Shown: positions 16,521 to 26,667 of the stretch, piece after piece
How the letters are laid out: each line of letters opens with the position of its first letter
Numbering within the stretch: position 1 is the stretch's first letter
NCBI GenBank assembly: GCA_046296415.1
Contig: JBKBLN010000001.1
Span: 558,001-622,000 of the forward strand
Length of the DNA: 64,000 nt
Source: CAYNRA01 sp046296415
GTDB lineage: Bacteria; Bacteroidota; Bacteroidia; Cytophagales; Spirosomataceae
Direction: 5' to 3'
The notes under the pieces: model-generated
Told to the model about the DNA's origin: nothing
Database searches by the model: none
The model's input: only the letters and a program-made list of their open reading frames with translations
Position numbers and translations under genes: made by a program

Positions 16521-19500
16521 ATGAAGCACATTTTATTCTTTTGTTGTCTCCTAGGCTCGTTGGCGGGTTGGGCACAACGTACGATTACTGGGGTGGTTTC
16601 GCATCCTACAGAGGGCACTCTTCCTGGTGTTTCGGTGCTTGTGAAAGGCACTACCGTTGGAACGTTATCGGATGTCGATGGAAAATTTTCGTTAAAACTT
16701 CCTTCCGATGGCCCAACTACCTTGGTATTTAGTGCCATCGGATTTGCGGGAAAGGAAGTGGCAATCGGCTCTGAATCCTCTGTTATGATTTCGTTAGAAA
16801 CCGATGCCCGCACCCTCAATGAAGTGGTGGTGACCGCATTGGGGATTTCACGAGAAAAAAAGTCCTTGGGGTTTTCGCAACAAGAGGTGAAAGGAGAGAG
16901 TTTGACGGAAGCCCGATCAACCAACGTAGTCAATGGACTTTCGGGGAAAGTAGCCGGGGTGCGAATCAGCGCGAACGGAGGCCCAGGGTCCGGTTCGACC
17001 ATTCAAATTAGAGGAGCTTCCTCGGTATCTGGAAACAACCAACCTCTTATTGTTGTGGATGGGGTGCCTATGCAACAACAATTCGACAAACAATTTGGGG
17101 GTGGGATCTCCGAGATCAATCCCGACGATATCCAAGAAATTTCAGTCCTGAAGGGCCCCAACGCGGCCGCCCTGTATGGCTCCCGGGCTGCCAATGGCGT
17201 CATTTTAATCACCACCAAAACAGGCAAAGGCTCCAAAGGGTTGGGCATCGAATACAACGTGAACATGACCGCCGAACGACCGTTTGTTAAACCACGCTTT
17301 CAAAACGTATATGGAGGAGGGAACGGTTATAGGACCTGGTATTCAGATGGTTGGAGCGGGGTGATTCAGCCGGATGCTTACGACCAATACCGTGCAGCGT
17401 ATGGATCTGTCATCCCTGGTAGAACCACCGGTACTGACGGTACAGATGAATCGTGGGGTGCCCCCATGGACGGCCGATTGGTTCGGCAATGGTGGACGGG
17501 TACCGATGTCGCCCCCTTGCTTCCACAACCCAATAACTGGGAAGAATTCTGGGATACTGGCACCACATTATCAAACTCACTCGCCTTGTCCGGAGGGAAA
17601 GATGGAAATTCTTTTCGACTTGCCTATGCCCGGGTCGATCAAAAGGGGATAGCTGCCTTCAATGATTTTCAACGAGATAATTTTCGGTTAAATGCAACAA
17701 GTCAACTCAATCGATTCGTCAATGTGACGGCATCGGGAGAATACATCAAATCGGGAGGAAATCGAAACTTCACCGGAGGAGATCAGTTCATCTGGTCACA
17801 TCGCCACATTTCGTGGGATCAATTAGCCGACTGGCGAAATTACACCGATGTACATATCCAAAGAGCGCTCCCTGGCCGACTTCCAGATAATGATCCACCC
17901 AACTGGCAGCATACGTTTTTTACAAACCCTTTTTATATCAATGAATTATTGCCTAATTCCAATGATAAAGATCGTCTCCTAGGTTCGTTGTCTGCCCAAA
18001 TTACGTTGACAGATCATCTGAAGCTCATGCTACGTTCGGGAACCGATATGTGGACGGATACACGGATTAACATTATCAATTTTGATCGGGTTCGAAATGG
18101 GAATAGAACCCCTGGTCGATACTCCGAAGAAGTCATGCGTAGCCAAGAGACCAACCACGATTTCTTGTTGACCTACGATAATTCCTTTGGACCCGACTTT
18201 TCCATCGTCACCCAAGTCGGTGGAGCCCGCCGATCCAATTTCTACAAACGGAATTTTACGAATGTGGGTGAGTTGGTTGTGGACGGAGTTTACAACCTAG
18301 GGAATTCAAACCCAAGTCAAAATACGGTAGCTAGTTCCATTTTGCGCTCCCAGGTTCAGTCTTTGTATGGTTCCACACAATTAGGGTATAAGAATGCCTT
18401 GTTTTTGGATCTAACCGCTCGAAACGATTGGTCAAGTACCTTACCATCCAACGACCGTTCCTATTTTTATCCCTCCGTTTCAGGAAGTGCGGTCTTGACC
18501 GATTTGTTTAATTACTCTTCCTCAATTTTGAGCTTTGGGAAAATCCGAGCCAGCTGGGCACAAGTTGGAAATGACGCCGATCCTTATCAATTGGCTCAAA
18601 CGTTTCGTGCCTCAGGTTCTTGGAATGGTTCGGTCCCTCAATACTTTGAAAGTTTGACGCTTGCCAATGCAACATTGAAGCCTGAAATTACAACAGGCAC
18701 AGAGCTTGGTTTGGACATGCGCTTTTTACGAAATAAAATTACCTTGGATGCTACTTTTTACGATCAAACCACCCGGAACCAAATCTTAGGTGTTGAAGTA
18801 TCCAAAGCCTCCGGTTATGATCGTCGAATTCTTAACGCAGGTAAAATCAATAACCGTGGTATCGAGATAACCTTGTCTGGAAAAGTCATCGAAAATAAAG
18901 GTGGATTTAGCTGGGAGGTGGGTTTTAATTATGCGAAAAACCGAAACCTAGTCCTTGAATTAGCCGAAGGTTTAAGTACATATACCCTGCAAGAACGTCG
19001 AGGTCTCATCTCCATGGCCCAAGTTGGTCAGCCGTATGGGGCTTTGTTTGGCATTGGATTTCAAAAATCACCAGACGGACAAATCATTTATCAAAATGGA
19101 CTACCCTTGGTGGATAATACCCCAAAGGTGCTCGGAAATGTGCAACCCAAATGGATGGGTGGATTTAATAACACTTTTACCTACAAGCGACTGGTATTGA
19201 GTGTTTTAGTCGATGCAAAAGTGGGAGGCGACTTTTTTGATGAGGGGACAGGTACTGCCCGTTGGACGGGGCAATATGAAGAAACTGCCGTCGGGCGTGA
19301 AGAGGGTATCATTGGTGTTGGAGTGAAGAATATCGGAACCACCGAAAACCCCCAATTTGTACCCAATGATGTCATCGTGGCAGCCAATCAATTGTATGCC
19401 TTCAACAACCCGAGACGGTATCATGAAGCAGCTATATTTGACGGTTCTTATGTAAAATTAAGAGAGGTTTCGGTGGGGCTTCGCATTCCTGAGGCATTTT

Positions 19501-19685
19501 TAAAACGCATGCATATCCAAAAAGCGAAGCTTTCTCTTGTCGGTCGAAATGTGTTGTTATTGTTTAGCAATAATCCACACATTGATCCAGAGGTCGATCG
19601 CTTTGGGGGGAATTCTCAAGGTTTTGCCTACGGGGAACTTCCCAACTCACGCAGTATTGGTGTCAACTTGTCTCTTGGACTTTAA
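16521..19685 (+). CDS. SusC/RagA-type TonB-linked outer-membrane transporter
   Basis: The protein has 1054 residues. After a signal peptide (cleavage near residue 18, AGWAQ) comes a carboxypeptidase-regulatory-like beta sandwich (residues about 20-100). Next are the SusC signature LNEVVVTALG, a plug domain with VAGVRI and IQIRGASS (residues about 110-230), and a long beta-barrel ending in a terminal strand with a hydrophobic last residue. SusC forms the outer-membrane channel that takes up a substrate captured by its SusD partner, powered by TonB. It heads a five-gene co-directional cluster that lacks glycoside hydrolases, so the cargo is probably not a complex glycan. Confidence 0.95.
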   Translation: MKHILFFCCLLGSLAGWAQRTITGVVSHPTEGTLPGVSVLVKGTTVGTLSDVDGKFSLKLPSDGPTTLVFSAIGFAGKEVAIGSESSVMISLETDARTLNEVVVTALGISREKKSLGFSQQEVKGESLTEARSTNVVNGLSGKVAGVRISANGGPGSGSTIQIRGASSVSGNNQPLIVVDGVPMQQQFDKQFGGGISEINPDDIQEISVLKGPNAAALYGSRAANGVILITTKTGKGSKGLGIEYNVNMTAERPFVKPRFQNVYGGGNGYRTWYSDGWSGVIQPDAYDQYRAAYGSVIPGRTTGTDGTDESWGAPMDGRLVRQWWTGTDVAPLLPQPNNWEEFWDTGTTLSNSLALSGGKDGNSFRLAYARVDQKGIAAFNDFQRDNFRLNATSQLNRFVNVTASGEYIKSGGNRNFTGGDQFIWSHRHISWDQLADWRNYTDVHIQRALPGRLPDNDPPNWQHTFFTNPFYINELLPNSNDKDRLLGSLSAQITLTDHLKLMLRSGTDMWTDTRINIINFDRVRNGNRTPGRYSEEVMRSQETNHDFLLTYDNSFGPDFSIVTQVGGARRSNFYKRNFTNVGELVVDGVYNLGNSNPSQNTVASSILRSQVQSLYGSTQLGYKNALFLDLTARNDWSSTLPSNDRSYFYPSVSGSAVLTDLFNYSSSILSFGKIRASWAQVGNDADPYQLAQTFRASGSWNGSVPQYFESLTLANATLKPEITTGTELGLDMRFLRNKITLDATFYDQTTRNQILGVEVSKASGYDRRILNAGKINNRGIEITLSGKVIENKGGFSWEVGFNYAKNRNLVLELAEGLSTYTLQERRGLISMAQVGQPYGALFGIGFQKSPDGQIIYQNGLPLVDNTPKVLGNVQPKWMGGFNNTFTYKRLVLSVLVDAKVGGDFFDEGTGTARWTGQYEETAVGREEGIIGVGVKNIGTTENPQFVPNDVIVAANQLYAFNNPRRYHEAAIFDGSYVKLREVSVGLRIPEAFLKRMHIQKAKLSLVGRNVLLLFSNNPHIDPEVDRFGGNSQGFAYGELPNSRSIGVNLSLGL

Positions 19686-19703
19686 TCGTAATCGACGAAT
19701 CTC

Positions 19704-21149
19704 ATGAAAAAATTACTCTATAGTATTTTATTGGTGTCGACATTGGGTTGTACCGATTCTTTTGATGAATTAAACCTGGACCCCAATAATCCGGTCAATA
19801 TCGGGCCACAATATTTGCTTCCTTATGCCACTGAACGTTCTGTGGATCGATACTGGGGCGGAAACATCCGCTTTGAACGGTTGAATTTAGACGGAACCAT
19901 GCTTTGGATGCAGTATTTGTCTCGGAACATCTACTCCAGCGAAGGGGATAACTATGGGATTACCCCCACGTTTTACAATAACACATGGAAATCCTTTTAC
20001 AATGATGGCTTGGTTAATTTTCAACGAATCATTACCCAGTCGAAACCCGATGGAGTTTCTCCTCATACCAATTACGAAGGTGTCGCGTTGGTTATGCGGT
20101 CTTGGGTTTTTTCGCTCTTGACCGACCTATATGGCCCTATTCCATATCAGGAAGCCATTAAAGGAAGTGCTGAATCACCCATTTTTACCCCAACGTACGA
20201 TACCCAAGAAGCGGTGTATGCTGGAATATTAGCTGACCTCAAATTAGCGAATGAAAAGCTAATCGTGGGCGGTCCCAGTGTATCTGGTGATATTCTTTAC
20301 CAAGGGAATATTTTGAAATGGAAAAAATTAGCCAATTCCCTTCGAATTCGTCTAGCGAATCGTCAAGCGGCTAAAAAGCCAACGGAGTCACGCGCGATCC
20401 TGCGTGAAATTCTGTCAGATCCGGCTAAATTCCCCATTTTCACTTCTGTAGCCGACAATGCAGCCTTAGTTCATACCGAAGTGCGTCCATCCAATAACGA
20501 ATGGCATGAGGTGATGATCCAAGGAGGACGTACTGACTGGAATTTGAGCAAAACTCTGGTGGATCGACTTCAAGCTCTTCAAGACCCTCGTCTAGCGGTT
20601 TATGGAACACCTGTAGGTGGCAAATTTGAAGGAATTCCGAATGGGCTACCCGATGCAATAGCGACCACTTACCTAAGTTCAGCCGCTACGTTGGGAAGTT
20701 ACTTTACACGTGCCTCAACGCCGAGTGTGATCATGACCTATTCCGAACTCCTCTTTTCATTGGCTGAAGCTGCACTGGATGGCGATATCTCAGGTTCAGC
20801 CCAAACTTACTATGAGCAGGGGATTCAAGCCTCCATGGCACAATACAATGTGACGATGCCCGCCGGGTATCTTGCCTTGGCTGGGCCCGCGACAAAAGAA
20901 TCCATCTTATTGCAAAAATGGATTGCCTTATTCGGACAAGGGGTTGAGGCTTGGGCAGAATACCGCCGAACAGGACTTCCGGCGATGCCCACTCGAGATG
21001 CCCGGGCTGTCTTTGAAAACGATGGATTACTTCCTACTCGTTTGCCCTATCCCACAACCGAATATTCATTGAATAAAGCGAAAATGGAGGAGGGTGTCAA
21101 AATGATCGGACAAGACAATATGAAATCAAAATTATGGTGGGTCGAATAA
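19704..21149 (+). CDS. SusD/RagB-family surface lipoprotein
   Basis: The protein has 481 residues with lipoprotein signal LVSTLGC (lipidated Cys16). The sequence then shows the SusD pattern: a helical TPR-like core and the DLYGPIPYQEA stretch near residue 140 that is typical of the SusD-like SusD_2 group. It is the lid that binds substrate over SusC. It lies 18 bases after susC. Ligand identity is not predictable from sequence. Confidence 0.93.
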   Translation: MKKLLYSILLVSTLGCTDSFDELNLDPNNPVNIGPQYLLPYATERSVDRYWGGNIRFERLNLDGTMLWMQYLSRNIYSSEGDNYGITPTFYNNTWKSFYNDGLVNFQRIITQSKPDGVSPHTNYEGVALVMRSWVFSLLTDLYGPIPYQEAIKGSAESPIFTPTYDTQEAVYAGILADLKLANEKLIVGGPSVSGDILYQGNILKWKKLANSLRIRLANRQAAKKPTESRAILREILSDPAKFPIFTSVADNAALVHTEVRPSNNEWHEVMIQGGRTDWNLSKTLVDRLQALQDPRLAVYGTPVGGKFEGIPNGLPDAIATTYLSSAATLGSYFTRASTPSVIMTYSELLFSLAEAALDGDISGSAQTYYEQGIQASMAQYNVTMPAGYLALAGPATKESILLQKWIALFGQGVEAWAEYRRTGLPAMPTRDARAVFENDGLLPTRLPYPTTEYSLNKAKMEEGVKMIGQDNMKSKLWWVE

Positions 21150-21165
21150 CTAAACGCAAGAAATT

Positions 21166-21639
21166 ATGAAAAAATACGGAACCTTATTCAGTATCCTTCT
21201 AGCCGTCATGGGTTTGGCTAGCTGTGAAGTAGCCGATCCATTTGTGGATCGCATTGAAGCACCTTTATTGGTGTTGGTGGAGTCGACACAAGGAGTGGCA
21301 AGCAATGGCATGACCACAGAACCAACCGTCACGGCCGCGGTCTCGGGCCCCGCTACTTTTTCAGTTCGGTTGGTTAAACTCGATAAATCGGGTCTGTTGG
21401 ATTACAAAGTTGGGATCGACTCGATCCCAGCAACGGGGCAGACAATCAATTTAGCCCTTCGGTCAGGGGTATCTTTAGGTACTTTCACAACCGATGCGGC
21501 AGGTCGAGCTAAAATATCGATCCCTTGGGCTTCTATAGGCGTCTCCCAACCCAGAGTGGGGTCGGCGGCCGCCTTGCAAGTGTCGGGGTCTTGGGAGGGT
21601 ACAGCCTACACCAAATTATTTCGAGTATCGGGTATATAA
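21166..21639 (+). CDS. Small lipoprotein of the SusCD locus
   Basis: The protein has 157 residues with a clear lipobox GLASC (Cys20). The mature part is rich in Ser, Thr, Val and Gly, and looks like one beta-sandwich (Ig-like) domain. It starts 16 bases after the susD stop, so it is in the same transcript. No family was recognised. Placed between susD and an exported enzyme, it may be a surface or periplasmic accessory binding protein; this is inference. Confidence 0.8.
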   Translation: MKKYGTLFSILLAVMGLASCEVADPFVDRIEAPLLVLVESTQGVASNGMTTEPTVTAAVSGPATFSVRLVKLDKSGLLDYKVGIDSIPATGQTINLALRSGVSLGTFTTDAAGRAKISIPWASIGVSQPRVGSAAALQVSGSWEGTAYTKLFRVSGI

Positions 21640-21669
21640 CTATTTTCTAAACACCTATTTTCTACTACT

Positions 21670-22845
21670 ATGGACCGCAGAGAATTATTACGCAAAGGAT
21701 TTTTAGGACTAGGAGGATTGGCCCTCGCTCCTCATTTGGCTCAAGGAGCTTTTTCGGGTGCCCCATTGGCATTAGATGCGCAAAATCGCATCATGTATAG
21801 CCCATTTATGCGAGAATACTTTTTAGAGGAAGCTGCCACAGCGCCGGTGATTACAGCCAAGTTGAATGCCAACGAAAATCCCTATGGACCTCCAGCTTCC
21901 GCTATGGAGGCTGTGAAAATGGCCGTTTCGGGAGGGAATCGGTACGCTTGGAAGGAAATGTTTGACTTGGTGGCCAAAATAGCTAAAAAAGAAGGTGTGA
22001 CGGCAGATCACCTCATGATGGGGCCAGGGTCTTCGGACTTGCTTGAAAAAGTAGCCATAGTTTTATTCCAAAACGGGGGTAATATTGTTTCAGCCGATCC
22101 GACGTATATGTCGTTGATTCGTGTCGCCGAATCGGTTGGCGCGACGTGGAAGGCGGTTCCATGTAAGTCAGACTGGTCGCATGACCTTAAAGCCATGGAA
22201 GCGGCCATCGATTCCCAAACCAAATTAGTGTACATCTGCAATCCAAACAATCCAACGGGAAGTTTGACAGCAGGTAAAGATTTATTTGATTTTTGTAGTC
22301 GGGTATCCGAAAAGGTTCCTGTATTTGTGGATGAGGCCTATATCGAATTAGCCGTCGGTGCCGACGCCCCGTCTATGGTCTCTTTATTGAGCCAAAAGAA
22401 AAATGTCATTGTGGCTCGTACTTTTTCCAAAATCATGGGTATGGCGGGTATTCGGGTTGGTTACATTGCCGCCTTGCCTTCCTTCTTGGAGCAAATCAAT
22501 AAAATTACCCGAGGAGGAATGGGTATTTCGTTTACCTCGATTGCCGCAGCTAGTGCCGCTTTGGATGATCAGAATTTCCAAGGCATGACGCGGAAGCTAA
22601 ACGATGAGGCCAAAAAGTACGTGTATGCTGAATTGACTCAAATGGGCTATACCTACATTCCGTCGTATACCAATTTCATTCTTTTTCCGATCAAGATCGG
22701 TGGTAAAGAACTCCTAGCCCGTATGAGTGCCCAAGGAGTGGGTGTCCGGGCGTTTGATATCGCAGGAAAAACGTATTGCCGGGTCAGTATAGGTACCATG
22801 GACGAAATGAAAATGTTCGTGCGTGCCTTCCAAACCATTTCCTAA
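21670..22845 (+). CDS. Tat-exported PLP aminotransferase, HisC-like
   Basis: The protein has 391 residues. It opens with a twin-arginine signal (MDRRELLRKGF, hydrophobic stretch, then ALAPHLAQG), so the folded, cofactor-loaded enzyme would go to the periplasm. The rest is a class I/II fold-type I aminotransferase: NPNNPTG near residue 195, the PLP-binding Lys in FSKIMGMAGIR at about residue 254, and a C-terminal Arg in CRVSIGT. Its closest shape is histidinol-phosphate aminotransferase, but such enzymes are normally cytoplasmic. It lies 30 bases after the lipoprotein in the SusCD cluster. The substrate is unknown; an imported amino compound is the natural guess. Confidence 0.85.
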   Translation: MDRRELLRKGFLGLGGLALAPHLAQGAFSGAPLALDAQNRIMYSPFMREYFLEEAATAPVITAKLNANENPYGPPASAMEAVKMAVSGGNRYAWKEMFDLVAKIAKKEGVTADHLMMGPGSSDLLEKVAIVLFQNGGNIVSADPTYMSLIRVAESVGATWKAVPCKSDWSHDLKAMEAAIDSQTKLVYICNPNNPTGSLTAGKDLFDFCSRVSEKVPVFVDEAYIELAVGADAPSMVSLLSQKKNVIVARTFSKIMGMAGIRVGYIAALPSFLEQINKITRGGMGISFTSIAAASAALDDQNFQGMTRKLNDEAKKYVYAELTQMGYTYIPSYTNFILFPIKIGGKELLARMSAQGVGVRAFDIAGKTYCRVSIGTMDEMKMFVRAFQTIS

Positions 22846-22849
22846 TCAC

Positions 22850-22905
22850 GGTGGGGGAAGTTCCTGATGTAACATCAAGAGAATTTCCCTCCCACTATTT
22901 TTTGT
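22850..22905 (+). terminator. Hairpin with T-run between aminotransferase and permease
   Basis: GTGGGGGAA (from 22851) can pair imperfectly with TTTCCCTCCCAC (22884-22895), enclosing an inner TGATGT/ACATCA hairpin, and a T-rich run follows. It could end the first four genes or partly attenuate transcription into the permease gene. Confidence 0.45.
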
Positions 22906-22909
22906 CGCA

Positions 22910-24022
22910 ATGAACGAAGCTATCGAAAAATCCATCACCCTAATCCTCCTGATCGTCCTGGGAGTTGCTTTGAAAAGCAAGTTTGGCCACAAAGAAAAAG
23001 TGAACGGTTTGAAAGAAATCGTTCTATCAGTAGCCTTACCTGCGACAATTTTCATTGCTTTGATGAAAATTCATTTGGACATCACCTTGATTCTGGTGCC
23101 CATCGCGGCCTTGGCCTTTAATTTCTTTATGTATACGCTTTCTCCGGTAGCATTTGGTTGGTTTGGAATACGCAAAGAGGGTAAAACAGCCCGCACCCTA
23201 CAGATGCTACTTCCCTCCCTGGCACCCGGATTAAGTTGTTTTCCCTTGATTTCCGAGTTTCTCGGTGAGGACAGCCTGGCCATGGCAGCCATGGCAGATG
23301 TTGGAAATAAGTTTTTTGTATTGATCTTCTTGTACCTTTTTGCATTGAACCTCTACTTAGCCAATACGCATTCCAAACGAACTCCCGTAACCCAGAAAAT
23401 CAAGAGTCTTCTTTTGAATATGATTCAAGAACCGATCAACCTCATTATGTTTATTGCCTTGGGGTTAATTTCCGTTGGACTCGACTACCAGCACATGCCG
23501 GGTATCGTACAAGAGTTTTTTGATAAGACGGCTGCCATGATGACACCCCTCGTCCTCCTTTTCATAGGCTTGGCGGTTCAATGGAAAGAGGGAAAAAAAC
23601 GATTGGTCCTTAGTATGTTGGTTTTTAGAGCCGGACTCACCATGCTTTTTTCTTCTTTATTGATTTGGCTGACCGGTTTGCATGATCCAAGTATGATCTT
23701 ACTGGCAATCGTCATTCCCCTTTCCTCGGCTAGTTTTTGGCCATTTGCCCACATTTCGACCTTCCATTTGCTTGAAGAGCAGAAGGAACTGCCTAAGGAA
23801 CGGCATACATTTGACATGTCCTTAGCGGTCTTGGTTTTGGCACTTTCATTGCCGTTTTCTACGTTGTTGATCTTGGGCATTTTATCTACCGGTACTTTCT
23901 TTGCCCATATTCCTGTATTAATGACGACCGGCCTAGCCCTGATCTTCCTCTCCTTAACCCCAAGATGGGTGAAGAAATGGATCCAAAAAAGGCCGGCTCT
24001 CCAAGTGTACTTTAGAAAATAG
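22910..24022 (+). CDS. AEC-like inner-membrane permease
   Basis: The protein has 370 residues with about ten hydrophobic segments and the general shape of the auxin-efflux-carrier (AEC/BART) superfamily: two five-helix halves, with a polar, Pro-containing stretch in the first (PSLAPGLSCFP) and a second half around PLSSASFWPFA. It would move a small organic anion or amino acid across the inner membrane. It follows the Tat aminotransferase by 65 bases with a hairpin in between, so it is likely the last gene of the cluster or has reduced expression. Specificity is unknown. Confidence 0.75.
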   Translation: MNEAIEKSITLILLIVLGVALKSKFGHKEKVNGLKEIVLSVALPATIFIALMKIHLDITLILVPIAALAFNFFMYTLSPVAFGWFGIRKEGKTARTLQMLLPSLAPGLSCFPLISEFLGEDSLAMAAMADVGNKFFVLIFLYLFALNLYLANTHSKRTPVTQKIKSLLLNMIQEPINLIMFIALGLISVGLDYQHMPGIVQEFFDKTAAMMTPLVLLFIGLAVQWKEGKKRLVLSMLVFRAGLTMLFSSLLIWLTGLHDPSMILLAIVIPLSSASFWPFAHISTFHLLEEQKELPKERHTFDMSLAVLVLALSLPFSTLLILGILSTGTFFAHIPVLMTTGLALIFLSLTPRWVKKWIQKRPALQVYFRK

Positions 24023-24049
24023 GATATTTCATCGGTTGAGCGAACGATC

Positions 24050-24088
24050 AAAGCTATTCTTCTCTTGAGGGATAGCTTTATTTCTATT
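24050..24088 (+). terminator. Weak terminator after the permease
   Basis: The inverted repeat AAAGCTAT/ATAGCTTT (24050-24057 with 24072-24079) is followed by ATTTCTATT. The loop is long and the T-run interrupted. Confidence 0.5.
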
Positions 24089-24110
24089 GGAGGCGAATCA
24101 ATCTTTTGGC

Positions 24111-24118
24111 TACCTTTG
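24111..24118 (+). promoter_or_regulatory. Candidate lysS promoter, -7 element TACCTTTG
   Basis: A perfect TAnnTTTG match with a TTGG at 24087-24090, 20 bases upstream, as a possible -33 element. It lies inside the longest frame and supports the lysS start at 24144. Confidence 0.5.
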
Positions 24119-24143
24119 TGGTTTCAAACTGAAGATAGATCAG

Positions 24144-25859
24144 ATGATTTTGAGCGAACAAGAACAGTTACGTCGGCAAAAAAGAGAAGAACTCCTGCGT
24201 ATGGGGATTGATCCCTACCCAGCTGAGGCATTTGAGGTAAATGCCTATGCCGCCGATATAGTGCAGAATTACGAAAATAATAAGCTGGACTACAAAAATA
24301 TTTCGTTGGCAGGTCGGTTAATGAGCTTCCGAATCATGGGAAGCGCCTCTTTTGTGGAATTGCAAGATTCTACTGGAAGAATCCAACTGTACTTCCGGCG
24401 GGATGACCTTTGTCCGGGAGAGGATAAAACCCTGTACAATACCGTATTTAAAAAGTTATTGGACATTGGTGATATTTTGGGTGTAACTGGCTACTGCTTT
24501 ACCACCCAAACGGGGGAGATCTCAGTCCATGTTACTTCCTTCAAACTACTCAACAAGGCACTTCGTCCACTTCCAGTCGTTAAGCGAGATGATGAAGGCC
24601 GTGTATACGATGGTTTTACAGATCCCGAAATGCGGTATCGCCAGCGGTATGTTGACCTAATTGTCAATCCAGAAGTTAAACAGATTTTCTTGGCAAGAGC
24701 GAAGGTCATACAGACCATGCGACGAATTTTTGATGACCGGGGGTGGTTGGAAGTCGAAACACCCATTCTCCAGCCTATCCATGGGGGAGCCGCGGCACGC
24801 CCGTTTAAAACCCATCACAATACGCTTGATATGCCTTTGTACCTTCGAATTGCTAACGAATTGTACCTCAAGCGTCTTATTGTTGGTGGATTTGAGGGTG
24901 TCTATGAGTTTGGAAAGATGTTCCGAAACGAAGGAATGGACCGCACCCATAATCCTGAATTTACATCGTTAGAATTCTACGTAGCCTATAAAGATTACGA
25001 GTGGATGATGAAAATCACCGAGGAAATCTTTGAAAAAGTGGCTTTGGCGGTACATGGATCGACGCAATTTAAGGTTGGCGAAAAAACCTTGCAATTTGCT
25101 GGGCCCTTCGAACGCCTCTCCATTTTGGAGGCCATCGAAAAGTACACAGGTGTTGATTTGGGACCCTTGTCTGAGGAAGAAACGAGAAGCCAATGTCTGG
25201 CCTGGGGAATGGAAGTAGACGACTCCATGGGCAAAGCCAAGTTGATTGATGAGATTTTTGGGGAAAAGGTGGAGCATCATTTGAACCAACCCACTTTTAT
25301 TATTGATTATCCCGTTGAAATGTCGCCTTTGACCAAGAAACACCGTTCAAAACCTGGTTTGGTTGAACGCTTTGAGCTTTTTGTCAATGGAAAAGAAGTT
25401 GCCAATGCCTATTCTGAATTAAATGATCCCATCGATCAGAGAGAGCGCTTTGAAGAACAACTTCGTTTGGCAGAGCGTGGCGATGAGGAAGCCATGGCCA
25501 TGGACGAGGATTTTATCCGTTCATTGGAATATGGGATGCCACCCACCGCAGGAATTGGTATCGGGATCGATCGTCTGACTATGTTATTAACCGATCAATC
25601 AAGCATTCAAGAAGTGCTCTTCTTCCCGCAAATGCGCCCTGAGAAGCGTGTAGAAATGGCCACTGAAGCGGATTACCTGGCCAAGGGTATTCCCGCCGTT
25701 TGGATACCTGCCTTACAGAAAATGGGCTTTTTGACGATAGAAGCACTGAAAGAAGCCAATCCGAATAAGGTATTTAATGACCTAGGCGGGTTGCGTAAAA
25801 AACTGAAAATTGAGGAGAGAATGCCCTCAAAAGAAGAAGTGGAGGCGTGGTTGTCATAA
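24144..25859 (+). CDS. lysS: Lysyl-tRNA synthetase, class II
   Basis: The protein has 571 residues from the ATG at 24144, chosen because a promoter element lies between it and the more upstream ATG at 24087. It has an N-terminal OB-fold anticodon-binding domain, then class II motifs: motif 1, motif 2 with [15 protein letters not shown] near residue 260, and motif 3 [13 protein letters not shown] near residue 475. About 65 extra residues close the protein, ending in a small helical region ([11 protein letters not shown]...); Bacteroidota LysS usually has this extension. It charges tRNA-Lys. It is monocistronic or leads into the glycosyltransferase 46 bases downstream. Confidence 0.96.
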   Translation: MILSEQEQLRRQKREELLRMGIDPYPAEAFEVNAYAADIVQNYENNKLDYKNISLAGRLMSFRIMGSASFVELQDSTGRIQLYFRRDDLCPGEDKTLYNTVFKKLLDIGDILGVTGYCFTTQTGEISVHVTSFKLLNKALRPLPVVKRDDEGRVYDGFTDPEMRYRQRYVDLIVNPEVKQIFLARAKVIQTMRRIFDDRGWLEVETPILQPIHGGAAARPFKTHHNTLDMPLYLRIANELYLKRLIVGGFEGVYEFGKMFRNEGMDRTHNPEFTSLEFYVAYKDYEWMMKITEEIFEKVALAVHGSTQFKVGEKTLQFAGPFERLSILEAIEKYTGVDLGPLSEEETRSQCLAWGMEVDDSMGKAKLIDEIFGEKVEHHLNQPTFIIDYPVEMSPLTKKHRSKPGLVERFELFVNGKEVANAYSELNDPIDQRERFEEQLRLAERGDEEAMAMDEDFIRSLEYGMPPTAGIGIGIDRLTMLLTDQSSIQEVLFFPQMRPEKRVEMATEADYLAKGIPAVWIPALQKMGFLTIEALKEANPNKVFNDLGGLRKKLKIEERMPSKEEVEAWLS

Positions 25860-25905
25860 AATTGACCTCCCGACCAAGTGTTCAGTTTAGCTAATCTGTA
25901 TTGAC

Positions 25906-26667
25906 ATGGAAACCCCCTTTCTTTCTCTTGTCATACCAGTCTACAACGAGGCAAGTCGAAAAGGACCTGGTATTCAAGAGCATTTAAAAAGCATTCATGC
26001 GTATTTTCAATCACGTGAGGTCCCTTATGAGCTCATCATTGTCAACGATGGCTCGAAAGACGATACCCTGAACGTGATTGAACAATACCGGGGGCTTTTT
26101 CCAACCCTGGTGGTGATCGATCGTTCCCAAAATAAAGGTAAATTGTTTTCCGTTCGTGAAGGCCTACTGGCTGCTCACGGAAAGTACCGATTGTTTACAG
26201 ATGCCGACGGCGCTACCCCCATTCAGAATCTGGATCTTTTCTGGGAATTTATGGAGGCTGGTGAGTCCATTCTCATTGGGTCACGTGATCTAGCCCAGTC
26301 CAATATTATTAAAAATCAACCTAAATGGAAAGTATGGCTAGGGGATGCAGGAAATATCCTCGTCCAACATTCCTTGGGCTTACAGGGGATCTTGGATACC
26401 CAATGTGGATTTAAAGTATTCTCTGCCGAGGTGGTGGATCAGATTTTGCCGCATATCCAGGCTTTTCGATGGGGAGGTGATTTTGAGATCTTGGCTCTAG
26501 CTAAAAAAGTCGGATTTTCCATTCGGGAAATAGCGATTACCTGGGAAGACTCTGGCCAAAGCACAGTGGGAGTTAAGGGCTACTTTTTAACCCTGAAAGA
26601 ACTCCTTGAGGTCAAATGGAGGCTTATGACCCATGCCTATCCTTTGCCCTTTAAGGCGTCGAAATAG
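25906..26667 (+). CDS. Family 2 glycosyltransferase, dolichyl-phosphate-glucose-synthase-like
   Basis: The protein has 253 residues with a soluble GT-A fold: SLVIPVYNEAS at the start, VNDGSKD near residue 46, and the DADGA metal motif near residue 99. The DTQCGFKVF stretch and no C-terminal membrane helices resemble ALG5/DPM-type enzymes that load a polyprenyl phosphate with a sugar. Its 3' end overlaps the convergent DUF1684 gene by 17 bases. The acceptor lipid and sugar are not defined. Confidence 0.87.
   Translation: METPFLSLVIPVYNEASRKGPGIQEHLKSIHAYFQSREVPYELIIVNDGSKDDTLNVIEQYRGLFPTLVVIDRSQNKGKLFSVREGLLAAHGKYRLFTDADGATPIQNLDLFWEFMEAGESILIGSRDLAQSNIIKNQPKWKVWLGDAGNILVQHSLGLQGILDTQCGFKVFSAEVVDQILPHIQAFRWGGDFEILALAKKVGFSIREIAITWEDSGQSTVGVKGYFLTLKELLEVKWRLMTHAYPLPFKASK

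Noticed and set aside
16276..16575. Open frame on the minus strand across the susC leader
   Set aside because: No family resemblance, low-complexity composition, and it covers the inverted-repeat structure; treated as non-coding.
24490..24972. Overlapping frames inside lysS
   Set aside because: They are shadows of the lysS frame with no start signal or family.
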